DNA of 64,000 nt from Ancylobacter polymorphus (GCF_022836935.1 NZ_CP083239.1:868001-932000); one strand, 5' to 3'. Positions 1 through 9,239 are shown, counted from the stretch's first letter. The notes: generated by a model from the sequence alone, not told the origin. A program made the numbers and translations.

Positions 1-1
1 G

Positions 2-2023
2 TTGCTGGCGAACGGATTGGTGCTCGGGGCGATCTACGCCCTCGCCGCCGTCGCCTTCACCCTGGTGTACGGCGTCGTGCGCCTGGTGAACTTCGCCTTT
101 GGCGAACTGTTCATGCTCGGCGCCTTCCTCACCGCGTCGCTGATGCTGCCCGAGGTGCGCCTGCTCGGCGCCATCGTGCCGATGCCGGGCTTCTCGCTGC
201 CCGTCGCGGCGGCCGGCGCGATCCTGCTCACCGCCGCGCTCGGCGTGCTGGTGGACCGCATCGCCTATCGCCCGCTGCGCAACGCCCCGCGCCTTGCCCC
301 GCTCATCACCTCCATCGCCGTCTCCGTGGTGCTGCAGAGCCTCGCCCAGACCGTCTGGGGCGCCGAGGAACTGCGCTTTCCCGAATTCCACCTCGCCACA
401 CTGCCGCCGGTGGTGCTGTTCGATTCGATCTATCTCTCGGTGATGGACCTGGTGGTGATGGCCACCGCGCTGGCCGCCATGCTCGGGCTTTCCGCCTTCA
501 TCGCCCGCTCCTCGCTCGGCCGGGCGATGCGGGCGAGCGCGGAAGACCAGATGGCGGCGACGCTGGTCGGCATTCCGGTCAACCGGGTGGTGGCCGCCGC
601 CTTCGCCATCGGCTCGGGCTTTGCCGCTCTGGCCGGGCTGCTCTATGCGCAGACCTATGGCTTCGCCCATTCCAGCATGGGCTTCCTGCCCGGACTGAAG
701 GCGCTCACCGCCGCCGTGCTCGGCGGCATCGGCTCCATTCCCGGCGCGGCGTTGGGCGGGCTCATTCTCGGCCTCGTCGAGGCGCTGGGGGCGGGCTATC
801 TGCCCAACGGCACCGCCTGGAAGGACGCGATCAGCTTCGTGCTGCTGGTCGGGCTGCTTTATCTGCGCCCGCAGGGCCTGCTCGGCAAGCCGGAGCTGAA
901 TTCCGCCGGGCGCGGCAGCCTGCTCGGCGGCGCCTCGGAATTCGGTGCCGTCTGGCTGCGCGCCGCCTTCGCCCGGCTCGACGGATGGCTCGCCCGCGCC
1001 GCTTCCGCCGGCACGCCTGCCGCGCTCGGCCTGCTGGCGCTGGCGCTCCTCGTCGGCGCGCTGGTGCCGTCCGATTACTGGCTGCGCATCCTCACCCTCG
1101 TGGTGATCTACGGCATGCTGGCGAGCGGGCTCAACGTCATTGTCGGCTTTGCCGGCCTGCTGGATCTCGGCTTCGTCGCCTTCTGGGCGGTGGGCGCCTA
1201 TCTCACCTCGATCCTGTTCGTGCTGGTGCTCAAAGACCAGTTCGGCGTCGAGCCGGCGACGATCTGGTGGCTGCTCTATCTCAACCTGCCGCTGGCGGGC
1301 CTGCTCGCGGCCGGCTTCGCGGTGATGCTCGGCACACCGACGCTGCGGCTGCGCGGCGATTATCTCGCCATCATGACGCTCGGCTTCGGCGAGATCGTGC
1401 GCATCGTCGCCATCAACTGGATGGACCTCACCAACGGGCCGATGGGCATTCGCGGCATTCCCGCGCCGAACCTGTTCGGCATCGCGCTCGGCTCGCCGCG
1501 GGCGCAGTTCTTCTTCGCCCTGGCGCTGGCGGTCGTCGTCGTCTTCGCCATCGCCCGTCTGGTGCGTTCCTATGTCGGGCGCGCCTGGGTGGCGATCCGC
1601 GAGGATGAGGAGGCGGCGGAGGCGATGGGCGTGCCCACCGCGCGCTACAAGCTCTATGCCTATGCCGCGAGCGGCTTCGTCGGCGGCTTTGTCGGCGTGT
1701 TCTACGCCCACACCCAGCAATATATCAGCCCGCTGAACTTCTCCCTGTTCGAGAACATCCTGCTCTTGATGCTGGTGGTGCTCGGCGGGCTCGGCACCTT
1801 CATCGGGCCGTTCGTCGGCGCGCTGATCTGGATCGTGTTCCTGCAGCTGGCGCTCGACCTGCCCTTCGTGCAGGCCTACCCGGAAACCCGCTTCGCTTTG
1901 CTCGGCATCGTGCTGATCGTGCTGATGGTGTTCCGCCCGCAGGGCCTCGCCGCCAGCGCCCGCGTCGCCCTGACCATGCCCGGAACGCGGCCCGGCGCCC
2001 GGCGCGCGGAGGAGGTGGCATGA
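2..2023 (+). CDS. Fused LivH-LivM branched-chain-type ABC permease (5' end cut by window)
   Basis: Inner-membrane permease of a HAAT-family (branched-chain amino acid type) ABC importer, with both permease subunits in one chain. Residues about 1-300 are LivH-like hydrophobic helices; about 335-655 are LivM-like and include the cytoplasmic coupling-loop sequence AIREDEEAAEAMGVP. LivH and LivM are usually separate proteins of roughly 300 and 350-420 residues, so 673 residues is a full fusion. The frame is open to the left edge and the first codon available is a TTG in mid-helix, so a few N-terminal residues are probably missing. The stop overlaps the livG start (ATGA). No binding protein is visible; it may lie upstream. 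The substrate need not be an amino acid. Confidence 0.9.
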   Translation: MLANGLVLGAIYALAAVAFTLVYGVVRLVNFAFGELFMLGAFLTASLMLPEVRLLGAIVPMPGFSLPVAAAGAILLTAALGVLVDRIAYRPLRNAPRLAPLITSIAVSVVLQSLAQTVWGAEELRFPEFHLATLPPVVLFDSIYLSVMDLVVMATALAAMLGLSAFIARSSLGRAMRASAEDQMAATLVGIPVNRVVAAAFAIGSGFAALAGLLYAQTYGFAHSSMGFLPGLKALTAAVLGGIGSIPGAALGGLILGLVEALGAGYLPNGTAWKDAISFVLLVGLLYLRPQGLLGKPELNSAGRGSLLGGASEFGAVWLRAAFARLDGWLARAASAGTPAALGLLALALLVGALVPSDYWLRILTLVVIYGMLASGLNVIVGFAGLLDLGFVAFWAVGAYLTSILFVLVLKDQFGVEPATIWWLLYLNLPLAGLLAAGFAVMLGTPTLRLRGDYLAIMTLGFGEIVRIVAINWMDLTNGPMGIRGIPAPNLFGIALGSPRAQFFFALALAVVVVFAIARLVRSYVGRAWVAIREDEEAAEAMGVPTARYKLYAYAASGFVGGFVGVFYAHTQQYISPLNFSLFENILLLMLVVLGGLGTFIGPFVGALIWIVFLQLALDLPFVQAYPETRFALLGIVLIVLMVFRPQGLAASARVALTMPGTRPGARRAEEVA

Positions 2024-2814
2024 AACCTCTGACCGGAGCGCCCACCCCCACGCCGCTGCTGGAAGCCCGCGCCATCACCGTGCGCTTCGGCGGGCTGCAG
2101 GCCGTCGGCGACCTCGACATGGCGGTCGCGCCCAACGCCATTCACGGGCTGATCGGCCCCAATGGCGCCGGCAAGACCACGGTGCTGAACGTGCTCACCG
2201 GCTTCGTCCGGCCGACCGAGGGCCAACTCGTGTTCGACGGCGCGGAGATCAGCGGGCTGGGCGTCAACGGCTTCGCCCGGCGCGGCCTTGCCCGCACCTT
2301 CCAGAACATCCGGCTGTTCGGCGCCATGACGGTGCTGGAGAGCGTGCTGGTCGGCGCGCATCAGCGTTTTTCCGCCAATGCGCTGTCGCTCGTCTTCGGC
2401 CGGCGCGCCGCGCGCGCGGCGGAAGCGGCGATGATCGCCCGCGCCTATGAGCTGCTCGCCTTTGTCGGGCTGGGGCCGGAGGTGGCCGACCGCGTCGCCA
2501 CCACCCTCTCCTATGGCCATCAGCGCCGGGTCGAGATCGCCCGCGCGCTCATCTCCGCGCCCAAGCTGCTGCTGCTCGACGAGCCGCTCGCCGGCATGAA
2601 CGCGGTGGAGAAGGCCGAGATCGCCGATCTCGTGCGGCAGGTGCGGGCGCAGGGCATCGCCGTGCTGCTGATCGAGCACGACATGCAGGTGGTGCGCCGG
2701 CTGTGCGACCACCTCACCGTACTGGAATACGGCCGCAAGCTGGCGGACGGCGCCCCGGAACAGGTGCTGGCCGACCCGGCGGTGCAGGCCGCCTATCTCG
2801 GCCGGGCGAGGTGA
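2020..2814 (+). CDS. livG: LivG-type ABC transporter ATP-binding protein
   Basis: Cytoplasmic ATPase that powers the adjacent fused permease. Walker A reads GPNGAGKTT near residue 48, the signature is the LivG variant LSYGHQRRVEIARAL, and Walker B is LLLLDEPLAGMN followed by the switch histidine in IEHDM. The insert typical of LivG (TFQNIRLFGAMTVLESV) is present. At 264 residues the length is normal. It overlaps the permease stop by four bases and is followed six bases later by livF, so it is part of a transporter operon. Confidence 0.93.
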   Translation: MKPLTGAPTPTPLLEARAITVRFGGLQAVGDLDMAVAPNAIHGLIGPNGAGKTTVLNVLTGFVRPTEGQLVFDGAEISGLGVNGFARRGLARTFQNIRLFGAMTVLESVLVGAHQRFSANALSLVFGRRAARAAEAAMIARAYELLAFVGLGPEVADRVATTLSYGHQRRVEIARALISAPKLLLLDEPLAGMNAVEKAEIADLVRQVRAQGIAVLLIEHDMQVVRRLCDHLTVLEYGRKLADGAPEQVLADPAVQAAYLGRAR

Positions 2815-2819
2815 GCGCG

Positions 2820-3596
2820 ATGAGCCAGACTGGACACATCGTCCACCACACCGCACCGACCGGTCACGCCGATACGGCCACGCCGCCGCTACTCCAGGTT
2901 GAAAACCTGGCCGTCTCCTATGGCCGCATCCGCGCCGTGGATGGCGTCAATCTCCATGTCGAGCCCGGCCGCATCGTCTCGCTGGTCGGCTCCAACGGCG
3001 CCGGCAAGACCACGACGCTGATGGCGCTCTCCGGCCTGCTCCCCCTCGCCTCCGGGCGAATTCGCTTTGCCGGAGAAGACATTACCGCGCTGGCGCCGGA
3101 GCTGCGGGTGGCGCGCGGCATCGCCCATGTGCCGGAACGCCGCCGCGTCTTCGCCGGCATGACCGTGCGCGAAAACCTTATGCTCGGCGCCTATGCGCGC
3201 GGCGATACCGTTGATATCGCAAGCGATCTTGAGCGCATGGTGGCGCTGTTCCCGCGCCTCGGCGAGCGCATGGCGCAGCAGGCCGGCACCATGTCCGGCG
3301 GCGAGCAGCAGATGCTCGCCATCGCGCGGGGCCTCATGTCGCGCCCCTCCCTGCTGATCATGGACGAGCCCACCATGGGCCTCGCCCCGCAGATGATCGA
3401 CCTCATTCTCGACACCGTGCTGGAGATCCGCAAGCAGGGCACCACCATCCTGCTCGTCGAACAGAACGCCGTGGAGGCCATGCGCCTCTCCGATCACGTC
3501 TACATCATGCGCCTCGGCCGCATCGTCCATGAGGACAGCGGCGCCAATATCGACCCGGAGCGCGTGAAGTCTTTCTATCTTGGAGCCGATGCATGA
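2820..3596 (+). CDS. livF: LivF-type ABC transporter ATP-binding protein
   Basis: Second ATPase of the importer, 258 residues. It has Walker A GSNGAGKTT, signature MSGGEQQMLAIARGL and Walker B LLIMDEPTMGLAP, all as in LivF. I chose the ATG shortly after the livG stop; this leaves an N-terminal extension of about 25 residues rich in His and Thr before the first beta strand (LLQVENLAVSYG), longer than usual for LivF, so an internal start cannot be excluded. Its stop overlaps the ATG of the following ureohydrolase-like gene, tying the transporter to the catabolic genes downstream. Confidence 0.92.
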   Translation: MSQTGHIVHHTAPTGHADTATPPLLQVENLAVSYGRIRAVDGVNLHVEPGRIVSLVGSNGAGKTTTLMALSGLLPLASGRIRFAGEDITALAPELRVARGIAHVPERRRVFAGMTVRENLMLGAYARGDTVDIASDLERMVALFPRLGERMAQQAGTMSGGEQQMLAIARGLMSRPSLLIMDEPTMGLAPQMIDLILDTVLEIRKQGTTILLVEQNAVEAMRLSDHVYIMRLGRIVHEDSGANIDPERVKSFYLGADA

Positions 3597-4540
3597 CCGA
3601 TACTTCAGGAGCTCCGCGCATGCGGCTCGGAACCTTCCTCGGTGTGCCCCCGGCAACATCCGTCCGTGCCGGGCAGATCGCCGTCATCGGCCTGCCCTTC
3701 GACTGCGGCACCCACGCCACCCGCATCGGCTCGCGCCAGGGGCCGGCCGCGTTCCGCGCCATGTCGAGCGAGGTGCGCCCGTTCTATCCCCCGCTGGCGG
3801 ATACCGATCCGCGCGACGGCGGGCGGGTCGTGGATCTCGGCGATGTCGATGTCGTCGCCTCCGATATCGGCCCGTCCATGGCGGCGATGGAATCCGTGGT
3901 GCAGCAGGTGGTGACGGCGGACGCGGTGCCGCTCTGCGTCGGCGGCGACGGCACCGTCACGCTTCCGGTTTTGCGAGCTCTGGCAAAGCGTTACCCCGAG
4001 CTGGTGCTGATCCATATCGACGCCCATACCGACGCCTATCCCGGCGAGGAGCTGAACACCGGCACCACTTTCACCCTGGCGGCGCAGGAAGGGCTGATCG
4101 ACACCAAGCGCTCCTTCCACATCGGCGCGCGCGGCACCATGCTGGTCGGCGGCGCCTATGACCACACGCGCGGCCTCGGCTACCGGCTGATCCCGGGTGA
4201 CGAGGTGCGCCGGCGCGGCCCGGAGGCCATTGCCGCCGAGGTCCGCGAAGTGGTCGGCACCCGCCCCGTGCACCTGTCCTTCGACATGGATTATTTCGAC
4301 CCCTCCGCCGCGCCGGGCGTCGCCACCCCCACCTGGGGCGGCCCGCCCGTGGCGGAAGTGTTCGATCTTCTGCACGGACTCAAGGGGTTGGACCTTGTCG
4401 GCGTCGACATCAACACGCTGAGCCCGCCGCATGACGTGCAGGGCATGTCGGCCATGCTGGCCGGCCATGTCGCCGTCATCGCCCTTCATCTCGTCCAGCT
4501 CGGCCAGGCGGAACACCGCCTGAATGCCGGGCATCGCTGA
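3593..4540 (+). CDS. Ureohydrolase (arginase/agmatinase) family protein, metal site incomplete
   Basis: Arginase-fold protein of 315 residues, the size of agmatinases, which hydrolyse guanidino or amidino groups with a two-metal centre. The DAHTD motif (D143, H145, D147) and the FDMDYFDPS motif (D231, D233) are present. The first family motif, normally GGDHS with a metal-binding His, reads GGDGT here, with Gly at position 120. The late family motif with a conserved Glu (VDxxEvxP) reads VDINTLSPP. So one metal ligand and one substrate-side acid are replaced. It is translationally coupled to livF, which supports a role on the imported compound. Active enzyme with a different site, or a non-hydrolytic relative, are both possible. 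Confidence 0.85.
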   Translation: MTDTSGAPRMRLGTFLGVPPATSVRAGQIAVIGLPFDCGTHATRIGSRQGPAAFRAMSSEVRPFYPPLADTDPRDGGRVVDLGDVDVVASDIGPSMAAMESVVQQVVTADAVPLCVGGDGTVTLPVLRALAKRYPELVLIHIDAHTDAYPGEELNTGTTFTLAAQEGLIDTKRSFHIGARGTMLVGGAYDHTRGLGYRLIPGDEVRRRGPEAIAAEVREVVGTRPVHLSFDMDYFDPSAAPGVATPTWGGPPVAEVFDLLHGLKGLDLVGVDINTLSPPHDVQGMSAMLAGHVAVIALHLVQLGQAEHRLNAGHR

Positions 4541-4556
4541 ACGAAAGGCCCCGGTC

Positions 4557-5714
4557 ATGAGCCTGGAAACGACGCTGGTTCCCGAACCCTATGTCTGGTC
4601 CGAGCCGCCGCTCGGCGACGCCAAGAGCGCGCCGACCCGCTTCTACACCGACCCCGCCGTGTTCAAGGCCGAGGTGGACCACATCCACATGAAGAGCTGG
4701 TTCTTCGCCGGCCGGGTGGAAGAGGTGGCAAAGCCCGGTGATTTCAAGGCCCTCGACAGCGTCGGCGGGCCGGTGCTGCTGGTACGCGGCGAGGACGAGG
4801 TGCTGCGCGCCTTCGCCAATGTCTGCCGCCACCGCGCCTCCATCATTATGGAAGGCTGCGGCAACGCGAAGAACCTCACCTGTCCCTACCACGCCTGGAA
4901 CTACCGGCTGGACGGCACGCTGGCCGGCGCGCCGGGCATGCGCGAAGTGCCGAAATTCGAGAAACCGCCGCATGGCCTCATCCCGATCCGCATGGAGGTG
5001 TGGGAAGGCTCGGTGTTCCTCAATTACGACGACAGCGCCCCCGGCCTGATGACCCATCTCGGCAACATGCCGGAGCTGGTCGGCAGCCATCGGCTCGGCG
5101 ACATGGTCAAGACCTGGCACATGGAGATCGAGACGCGGTGCAACTGGAAGCTCCTGCTCGAAAACGCCATGGAGACCTACCACACCGGCATCGTCCACGC
5201 CGCCACCGTCGGCGCCCAGCGTTCGGTGAGTTTCCCCACCCAGGGCAACTGGCACGTCATCCAGGTGCAGGCGAACCGCTCCATCGCCGTGCTCGGGCAG
5301 GAGCCGCCCTTCCCCCCCATCGAGGGCCTGTCCGAGCAGGCGCGCAAGGGCACCTTCTTCACCGTGATCGAGCCGACCGTGCAGTTCGTCTACGCCCAGG
5401 ACTGCGCCTGGTGGCTGGCGGTGCGGCCGATTTCCGTTGACCGCTCCGTGCTTTCCGTCGGCGGCTGCTTCCCCAGGGCCTATACTGAGCTGCCCGATTT
5501 CGAGGAGCGCGCGGCGCCCTATTACAAGCGCTGGGAAGCGGTGGCGATGGAGGATGTCGACATCCTGCAGAAGCAGCAGATCGGCCTGTCCTCCTGCCTC
5601 GCCCGCCCCGGCCCGCTCTCCTGGCGCGACGACATGGTGTTGGCGATGAACCGCTGGGTGATGGCGCAGCTGCCGGCCGACATCGTCGCCGGCATGGCCG
5701 AGGGTACCGAGTGA
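4557..5714 (+). CDS. Rieske non-heme iron oxygenase, alpha subunit
   Basis: Catalytic subunit of an aromatic-ring-hydroxylating or N-demethylating type oxygenase, 385 residues. The Rieske [2Fe-2S] motif is complete: C90-x-H92 and C109-x2-H112. The mononuclear iron site is visible as H209 and H214 in ENAMETYHTGIVH, with D333 or D335 in EDVDIL as the third ligand. I chose the ATG preceded by a GAAAGG ribosome binding site, 17 bases after the previous stop; an earlier in-frame ATG would overlap that gene. No reductase, ferredoxin or beta subunit is encoded nearby, so electrons must come from elsewhere. Substrate unknown. Confidence 0.92.
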   Translation: MSLETTLVPEPYVWSEPPLGDAKSAPTRFYTDPAVFKAEVDHIHMKSWFFAGRVEEVAKPGDFKALDSVGGPVLLVRGEDEVLRAFANVCRHRASIIMEGCGNAKNLTCPYHAWNYRLDGTLAGAPGMREVPKFEKPPHGLIPIRMEVWEGSVFLNYDDSAPGLMTHLGNMPELVGSHRLGDMVKTWHMEIETRCNWKLLLENAMETYHTGIVHAATVGAQRSVSFPTQGNWHVIQVQANRSIAVLGQEPPFPPIEGLSEQARKGTFFTVIEPTVQFVYAQDCAWWLAVRPISVDRSVLSVGGCFPRAYTELPDFEERAAPYYKRWEAVAMEDVDILQKQQIGLSSCLARPGPLSWRDDMVLAMNRWVMAQLPADIVAGMAEGTE

Positions 5715-6709
5715 AACCTATGCGTGTGCTTCTCACCCATAACCGCGACCTGCTCAAACATTTCTACGGCTACAGGGCCGTCGACGCCCTGAAGGCACTG
5801 CCGATCGAGCTGGTGATGAACGACAGTCATGAGCCCCTGTCGGGAGACACCCTCGTGAAGGCGGCGGAGGGCTGCGAGGTGGTCATTTCAGACCGCCTCG
5901 CAGCCGGCCCGCGCGAGGTGATGCAGCGGCTGAAGGATGTGAAGCTGTTCACCCGCTGCGCCGTCGACATGCGCAATATCGACGTGGACGCGGCGTCCGA
6001 GGCCGGCATCCTCGTCTGCAACTGCTCCTCCGGCTATGCCGACGCGGTGGCCGAGCACACGCTGGCCCTCATGCTCGATCTCGCCCGCAACATCACGCGG
6101 GATGCCGAGCGCTACCATGCGGGCGACGCCTCGCATCCCATGGTATTCGGACGGCAGATGGCCGGCGCGCATGTCGGCGTCATCGGCTATGGCTCGATCG
6201 GCCGGCGCATCGTCGAACTGGCGCTGGCCTTCAAGATGAAGGTGACGGTCTACGACCCCTATGCGCGCTTCGACAATGGCGCGGTCATCCCGGTCGGGCT
6301 CGATGAGGTGCTCTCCCAGCCGGATTTCGTCGTCTGCGCCGCCTATGCGACGCCGGAGACGGAGCGGATGATGAACGCGGACGCCTTCGCCAAGATGCGG
6401 CGCGACGCCTTCTTCATCAACATCTCGCGCGGCATTCTGGTGGATGAGGACGCGCTGGAGGCGGCGCTCACCTCGGGCACCATCGCCGGCGCCGGGCTCG
6501 ATGTCGGCGACGGGCGCGACCAGCAGCCCTCGCTGCGCCTCGCCCGCCTGCCCAATGTCGTCGCCACGCCGCATTCGGCGGCGCTGATGATCGAGCCTTC
6601 CGAATTCCAGGCGATGGAGACGGTGGAGCAGGTGAAGGCGATGCTGGAGGGCCGGCTGCCGATCCACGCCAAGAACCCGCACCGCCTGTCCAACTGGCGG
6701 TCGCGATGA
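5711..6709 (+). CDS. D-isomer-specific 2-hydroxyacid dehydrogenase
   Basis: NAD(P)-dependent dehydrogenase of the D-2-hydroxyacid family, 332 residues. The Rossmann motif is GVIGYGSIGRRIVE; the catalytic Arg lies in NISRGILVDEDAL and the catalytic His in ATPHSA. The usual catalytic Glu region (GLDVxxxEP) reads GLDVGDGRDQQPS, so the standard acid is not in place; some relatives carry a DQMP-type variant there, from memory. The GTG start overlaps the previous stop (GTGA) and has AGGG at good spacing; an ATG three codons on is an alternative. It presumably acts on a hydroxy or oxo acid formed from the oxygenase product. Confidence 0.88.
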   Translation: MKPMRVLLTHNRDLLKHFYGYRAVDALKALPIELVMNDSHEPLSGDTLVKAAEGCEVVISDRLAAGPREVMQRLKDVKLFTRCAVDMRNIDVDAASEAGILVCNCSSGYADAVAEHTLALMLDLARNITRDAERYHAGDASHPMVFGRQMAGAHVGVIGYGSIGRRIVELALAFKMKVTVYDPYARFDNGAVIPVGLDEVLSQPDFVVCAAYATPETERMMNADAFAKMRRDAFFINISRGILVDEDALEAALTSGTIAGAGLDVGDGRDQQPSLRLARLPNVVATPHSAALMIEPSEFQAMETVEQVKAMLEGRLPIHAKNPHRLSNWRSR

Positions 6710-7590
6710 GCGCGCTTCTGCCCACGCGGGCGCCGGCCTTCACGCCGCCGCCGGGCGCGTGCGACTGCCACATGCACATCTATGGCCCGGCGGAGACCTA
6801 TCCGCCCGCTCCCGCCTCGCCGTTTCCGCCGGTCGCGGGGGGCGATATCGCCGCCTATCTCAAGGTGCGCGCCACGCTCGGCCTCTCGCGCGCTGTCGTC
6901 GTGCAACCCTCGGTCTATGGCTTCGACAACCGCGCCACCTTGGACGCGATGGCGATCCTCGGGGAAGACGCCCGCGGCGTCGCCGTGGTGCCGCCCGATG
7001 TGAGCGACGCGGAGCTGGAGCGGCTCACCGGCCTCGGCATATGCGGCATCCGCTTCTTCATGATCGGCGGCGGCGCGCTCGGCTGGGACGATCTGGAAAC
7101 GCTGGCGGCGAAGACCGCGGCTTTCGGCTGGCATGTGCAGATGCAGGTGGATGGGCGGCTTTTGCACGAGCAAGCCGACCGCCTCGCCCGCCTGCCGGGC
7201 CGGTTGGTCATCGACCACAACGGCAAGTTCCTGGAACCCGTCGGCCTCGATCATCCCGGTTTCAAGGCGCTGCAAGGCCTGCTGGACGGCGGGCGCACCT
7301 ATGTGAAGGCCTCGGGCGTCTATGAGACCTCGCGCCTCGGCCCACCCTTCTACAGCGATGTCGCCGCGCTCGCCCGCGCGCTGATCGCCCATGCGCCGGA
7401 GCGCTGCCTGTTCGCCACCAACTGGCCGCACCCTTCCAAGCCCGGCAACCCGCCGGACGACGCGGCGCTGGTCGACCTGTTCCGCGACTGGTGCGGCAGC
7501 GACGCCCTTGCCGCCAAGATCATGACAGACAATGCGGCGGCGCTGTATGGCTTCCCCGCAATACCGCCCGAGCAGGAACGCCTCCCGTGA
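6706..7590 (+). CDS. Amidohydrolase-fold hydrolase, LigI-like
   Basis: TIM-barrel hydrolase of 294 residues. The N-terminal ACDCHMHIYGP motif, the strand VVVQPSVYGFDN and the C-terminal TNWPHPSKPG segment match the family of 2-pyrone-4,6-dicarboxylate lactonase (LigI) and related lactone or dicarboxylate hydrolases. The start overlaps the preceding stop (ATGA), so it is coupled to the dehydrogenase. In this setting it probably opens a lactone or hydrolyses an acid intermediate of the pathway; the exact substrate cannot be read from the sequence. Confidence 0.88.
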   Translation: MSALLPTRAPAFTPPPGACDCHMHIYGPAETYPPAPASPFPPVAGGDIAAYLKVRATLGLSRAVVVQPSVYGFDNRATLDAMAILGEDARGVAVVPPDVSDAELERLTGLGICGIRFFMIGGGALGWDDLETLAAKTAAFGWHVQMQVDGRLLHEQADRLARLPGRLVIDHNGKFLEPVGLDHPGFKALQGLLDGGRTYVKASGVYETSRLGPPFYSDVAALARALIAHAPERCLFATNWPHPSKPGNPPDDAALVDLFRDWCGSDALAAKIMTDNAAALYGFPAIPPEQERLP

Positions 7591-9191
7591 TCACCACTCA
7601 CCGCTCCACTTTTTTCGGCCCGTCCCGCCCCACTTTGTTCGCCCGCGACGCGGCGATCGCCACCTCGCATCCGCTGGCCACGGCGGCGGGGCTTGAGGTG
7701 CTGCAGGCCGGCGGCAACGCCATGGACGCGGCCCTGGCGGCGGTGGCGGCGCAATGCGTGGTCGAGCCGGCAATGACCGGGATTGGCGGCGACTGCTTCG
7801 TGCTCTACGCGCCCAAGGGCAAGCCCACCGTGGCGCTGAACGGCAGCGGGCGGGCGCCCATGGCCGCCAGCGTCGCGGCGCTGAAGGCCGCCGGCCTCAC
7901 CACCGAGATTCCCCGCACCAGCCCGCATGCGGTCACTGTACCGGGGGCGATTTCCGCCTGGACACGCCTTCACGCCGACTATGCGACGCTGCCGCTCGAC
8001 CGGCTGTTCGCCCGCGCCATCGACTATGCCGAGAACGGCTACCCCATCGCCCAGCGCGTCGCCTTCGACTGGGCCGACGACGCGCCGCTGCTGGTGCAGG
8101 ATGCCAATGCCAGCGCCTTCTTCCTCAAGGACGGCAAGCCGCTGGTGGCGGGTGATCGCCACGCCCAGCCGCTGCTCGGCCAGCGCCTGCGCGACATCGC
8201 CGCCCATGGCGCGGCCGCCTTCTATGAGGGCGCGACGGCGCAATCGCTGGTGCGCTATCTCAATAGCCTCGGCGGCCTGCACACCGAGGAAGACTTCGCC
8301 GCGATGAAGGACGGCGCCTTCTACACCACGCCGATCGCCACCGAGTATCGCGGCTATACCGTGGAGGAATGCCCGCCCAACGGGCAGGGCCTCGCGGCGC
8401 TGATGCTGCTCAACATCCTGCGCGAATTCGACCTCGGCGAGGGAATGTCGCTGGCCGACCGGGTGCATCTCCACGCCGAGGCCGGCAAGCTCGCTTACTA
8501 CAACCGCGACGCCCTGCTGGCCGACCCCGCCGCGATGACGGTGCCGGTGGAGACGCTGCTCTCCCGCGACACCGCCCGCCGCCTCGCCGCCCGCATCGAC
8601 ATGGGCCGCGCGCTGCCGCCCGCGCTGTGGGATGAGCCGGAGCACAAGGACACCGTTTACATCAGCGTCGTCGACCGCGACGGCAACATGGTGTCGTTCA
8701 TCAACTCGCTGTTCCACGGCTATGGCTCCACCCGCATCGACCCGGAAACCGGCGTGCTGCTGCATTCGCGCGGCGCGTCCTTCCGGCTGATCGAGGGCCA
8801 CCCCAACGCCATCGCCGGCGGCAAGCGGCCGATGCACACCATCATCCCCGGCCTGCTGCGCAAGGACGGCGAGGCGTTGGGCGTGTTCGGCGTCATGGGC
8901 GGGCAATACCAGGCCTCCGGTCAGGCGGCGCTGCTCTCCGGGCTGTTCGACCGCCATCTCGACGTGCAGATGGCGGTGGACGCGCCGCGCGCCTTCGCCC
9001 ATGACGGCGTGCTGGAAATCGAGCCGACCTGGCCCGAAAGCCTGCGCGCCGAGCTGGAAGCGCGCGGCCACACCGTCACCACCGCCGTCGAACCGCTCGG
9101 CGGGGCGCAGATCATCCTGCGCGATCCCGCGAGCGGCTTCCTTCTGGCCGGCTCGGACCCGCGCAAGGATGGCTGCGCCATGGGTTTCTGA
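7587..9191 (+). CDS. Gamma-glutamyltransferase family protein
   Basis: Ntn-hydrolase precursor of 534 residues that self-cleaves into two chains; the family transfers or hydrolyses gamma-glutamyl groups. The N-terminal part has ATSHPLATAAGLEVLQAGGN and GIGGDCFVLY. The expected processing site is the Thr in HKDTVYISVVDRDGNMVSF, followed by the family HGYGS segment and, near the end, GGAQIILRD. No clear signal peptide is seen, so a cytoplasmic location is likely, as for many GGT-like proteins in catabolic clusters. The GTG start overlaps the stop of the amidohydrolase and is preceded by AGGAA. It could also act as an amidase or acylase on a non-peptide substrate. Confidence 0.9.
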   Translation: MITTHRSTFFGPSRPTLFARDAAIATSHPLATAAGLEVLQAGGNAMDAALAAVAAQCVVEPAMTGIGGDCFVLYAPKGKPTVALNGSGRAPMAASVAALKAAGLTTEIPRTSPHAVTVPGAISAWTRLHADYATLPLDRLFARAIDYAENGYPIAQRVAFDWADDAPLLVQDANASAFFLKDGKPLVAGDRHAQPLLGQRLRDIAAHGAAAFYEGATAQSLVRYLNSLGGLHTEEDFAAMKDGAFYTTPIATEYRGYTVEECPPNGQGLAALMLLNILREFDLGEGMSLADRVHLHAEAGKLAYYNRDALLADPAAMTVPVETLLSRDTARRLAARIDMGRALPPALWDEPEHKDTVYISVVDRDGNMVSFINSLFHGYGSTRIDPETGVLLHSRGASFRLIEGHPNAIAGGKRPMHTIIPGLLRKDGEALGVFGVMGGQYQASGQAALLSGLFDRHLDVQMAVDAPRAFAHDGVLEIEPTWPESLRAELEARGHTVTTAVEPLGGAQIILRDPASGFLLAGSDPRKDGCAMGF

Positions 9192-9239
9192 ACCTTTGCG
9201 GCAGGTCCGCCCTCCCCCTCCCCCCGTCGGATCAGCGCC

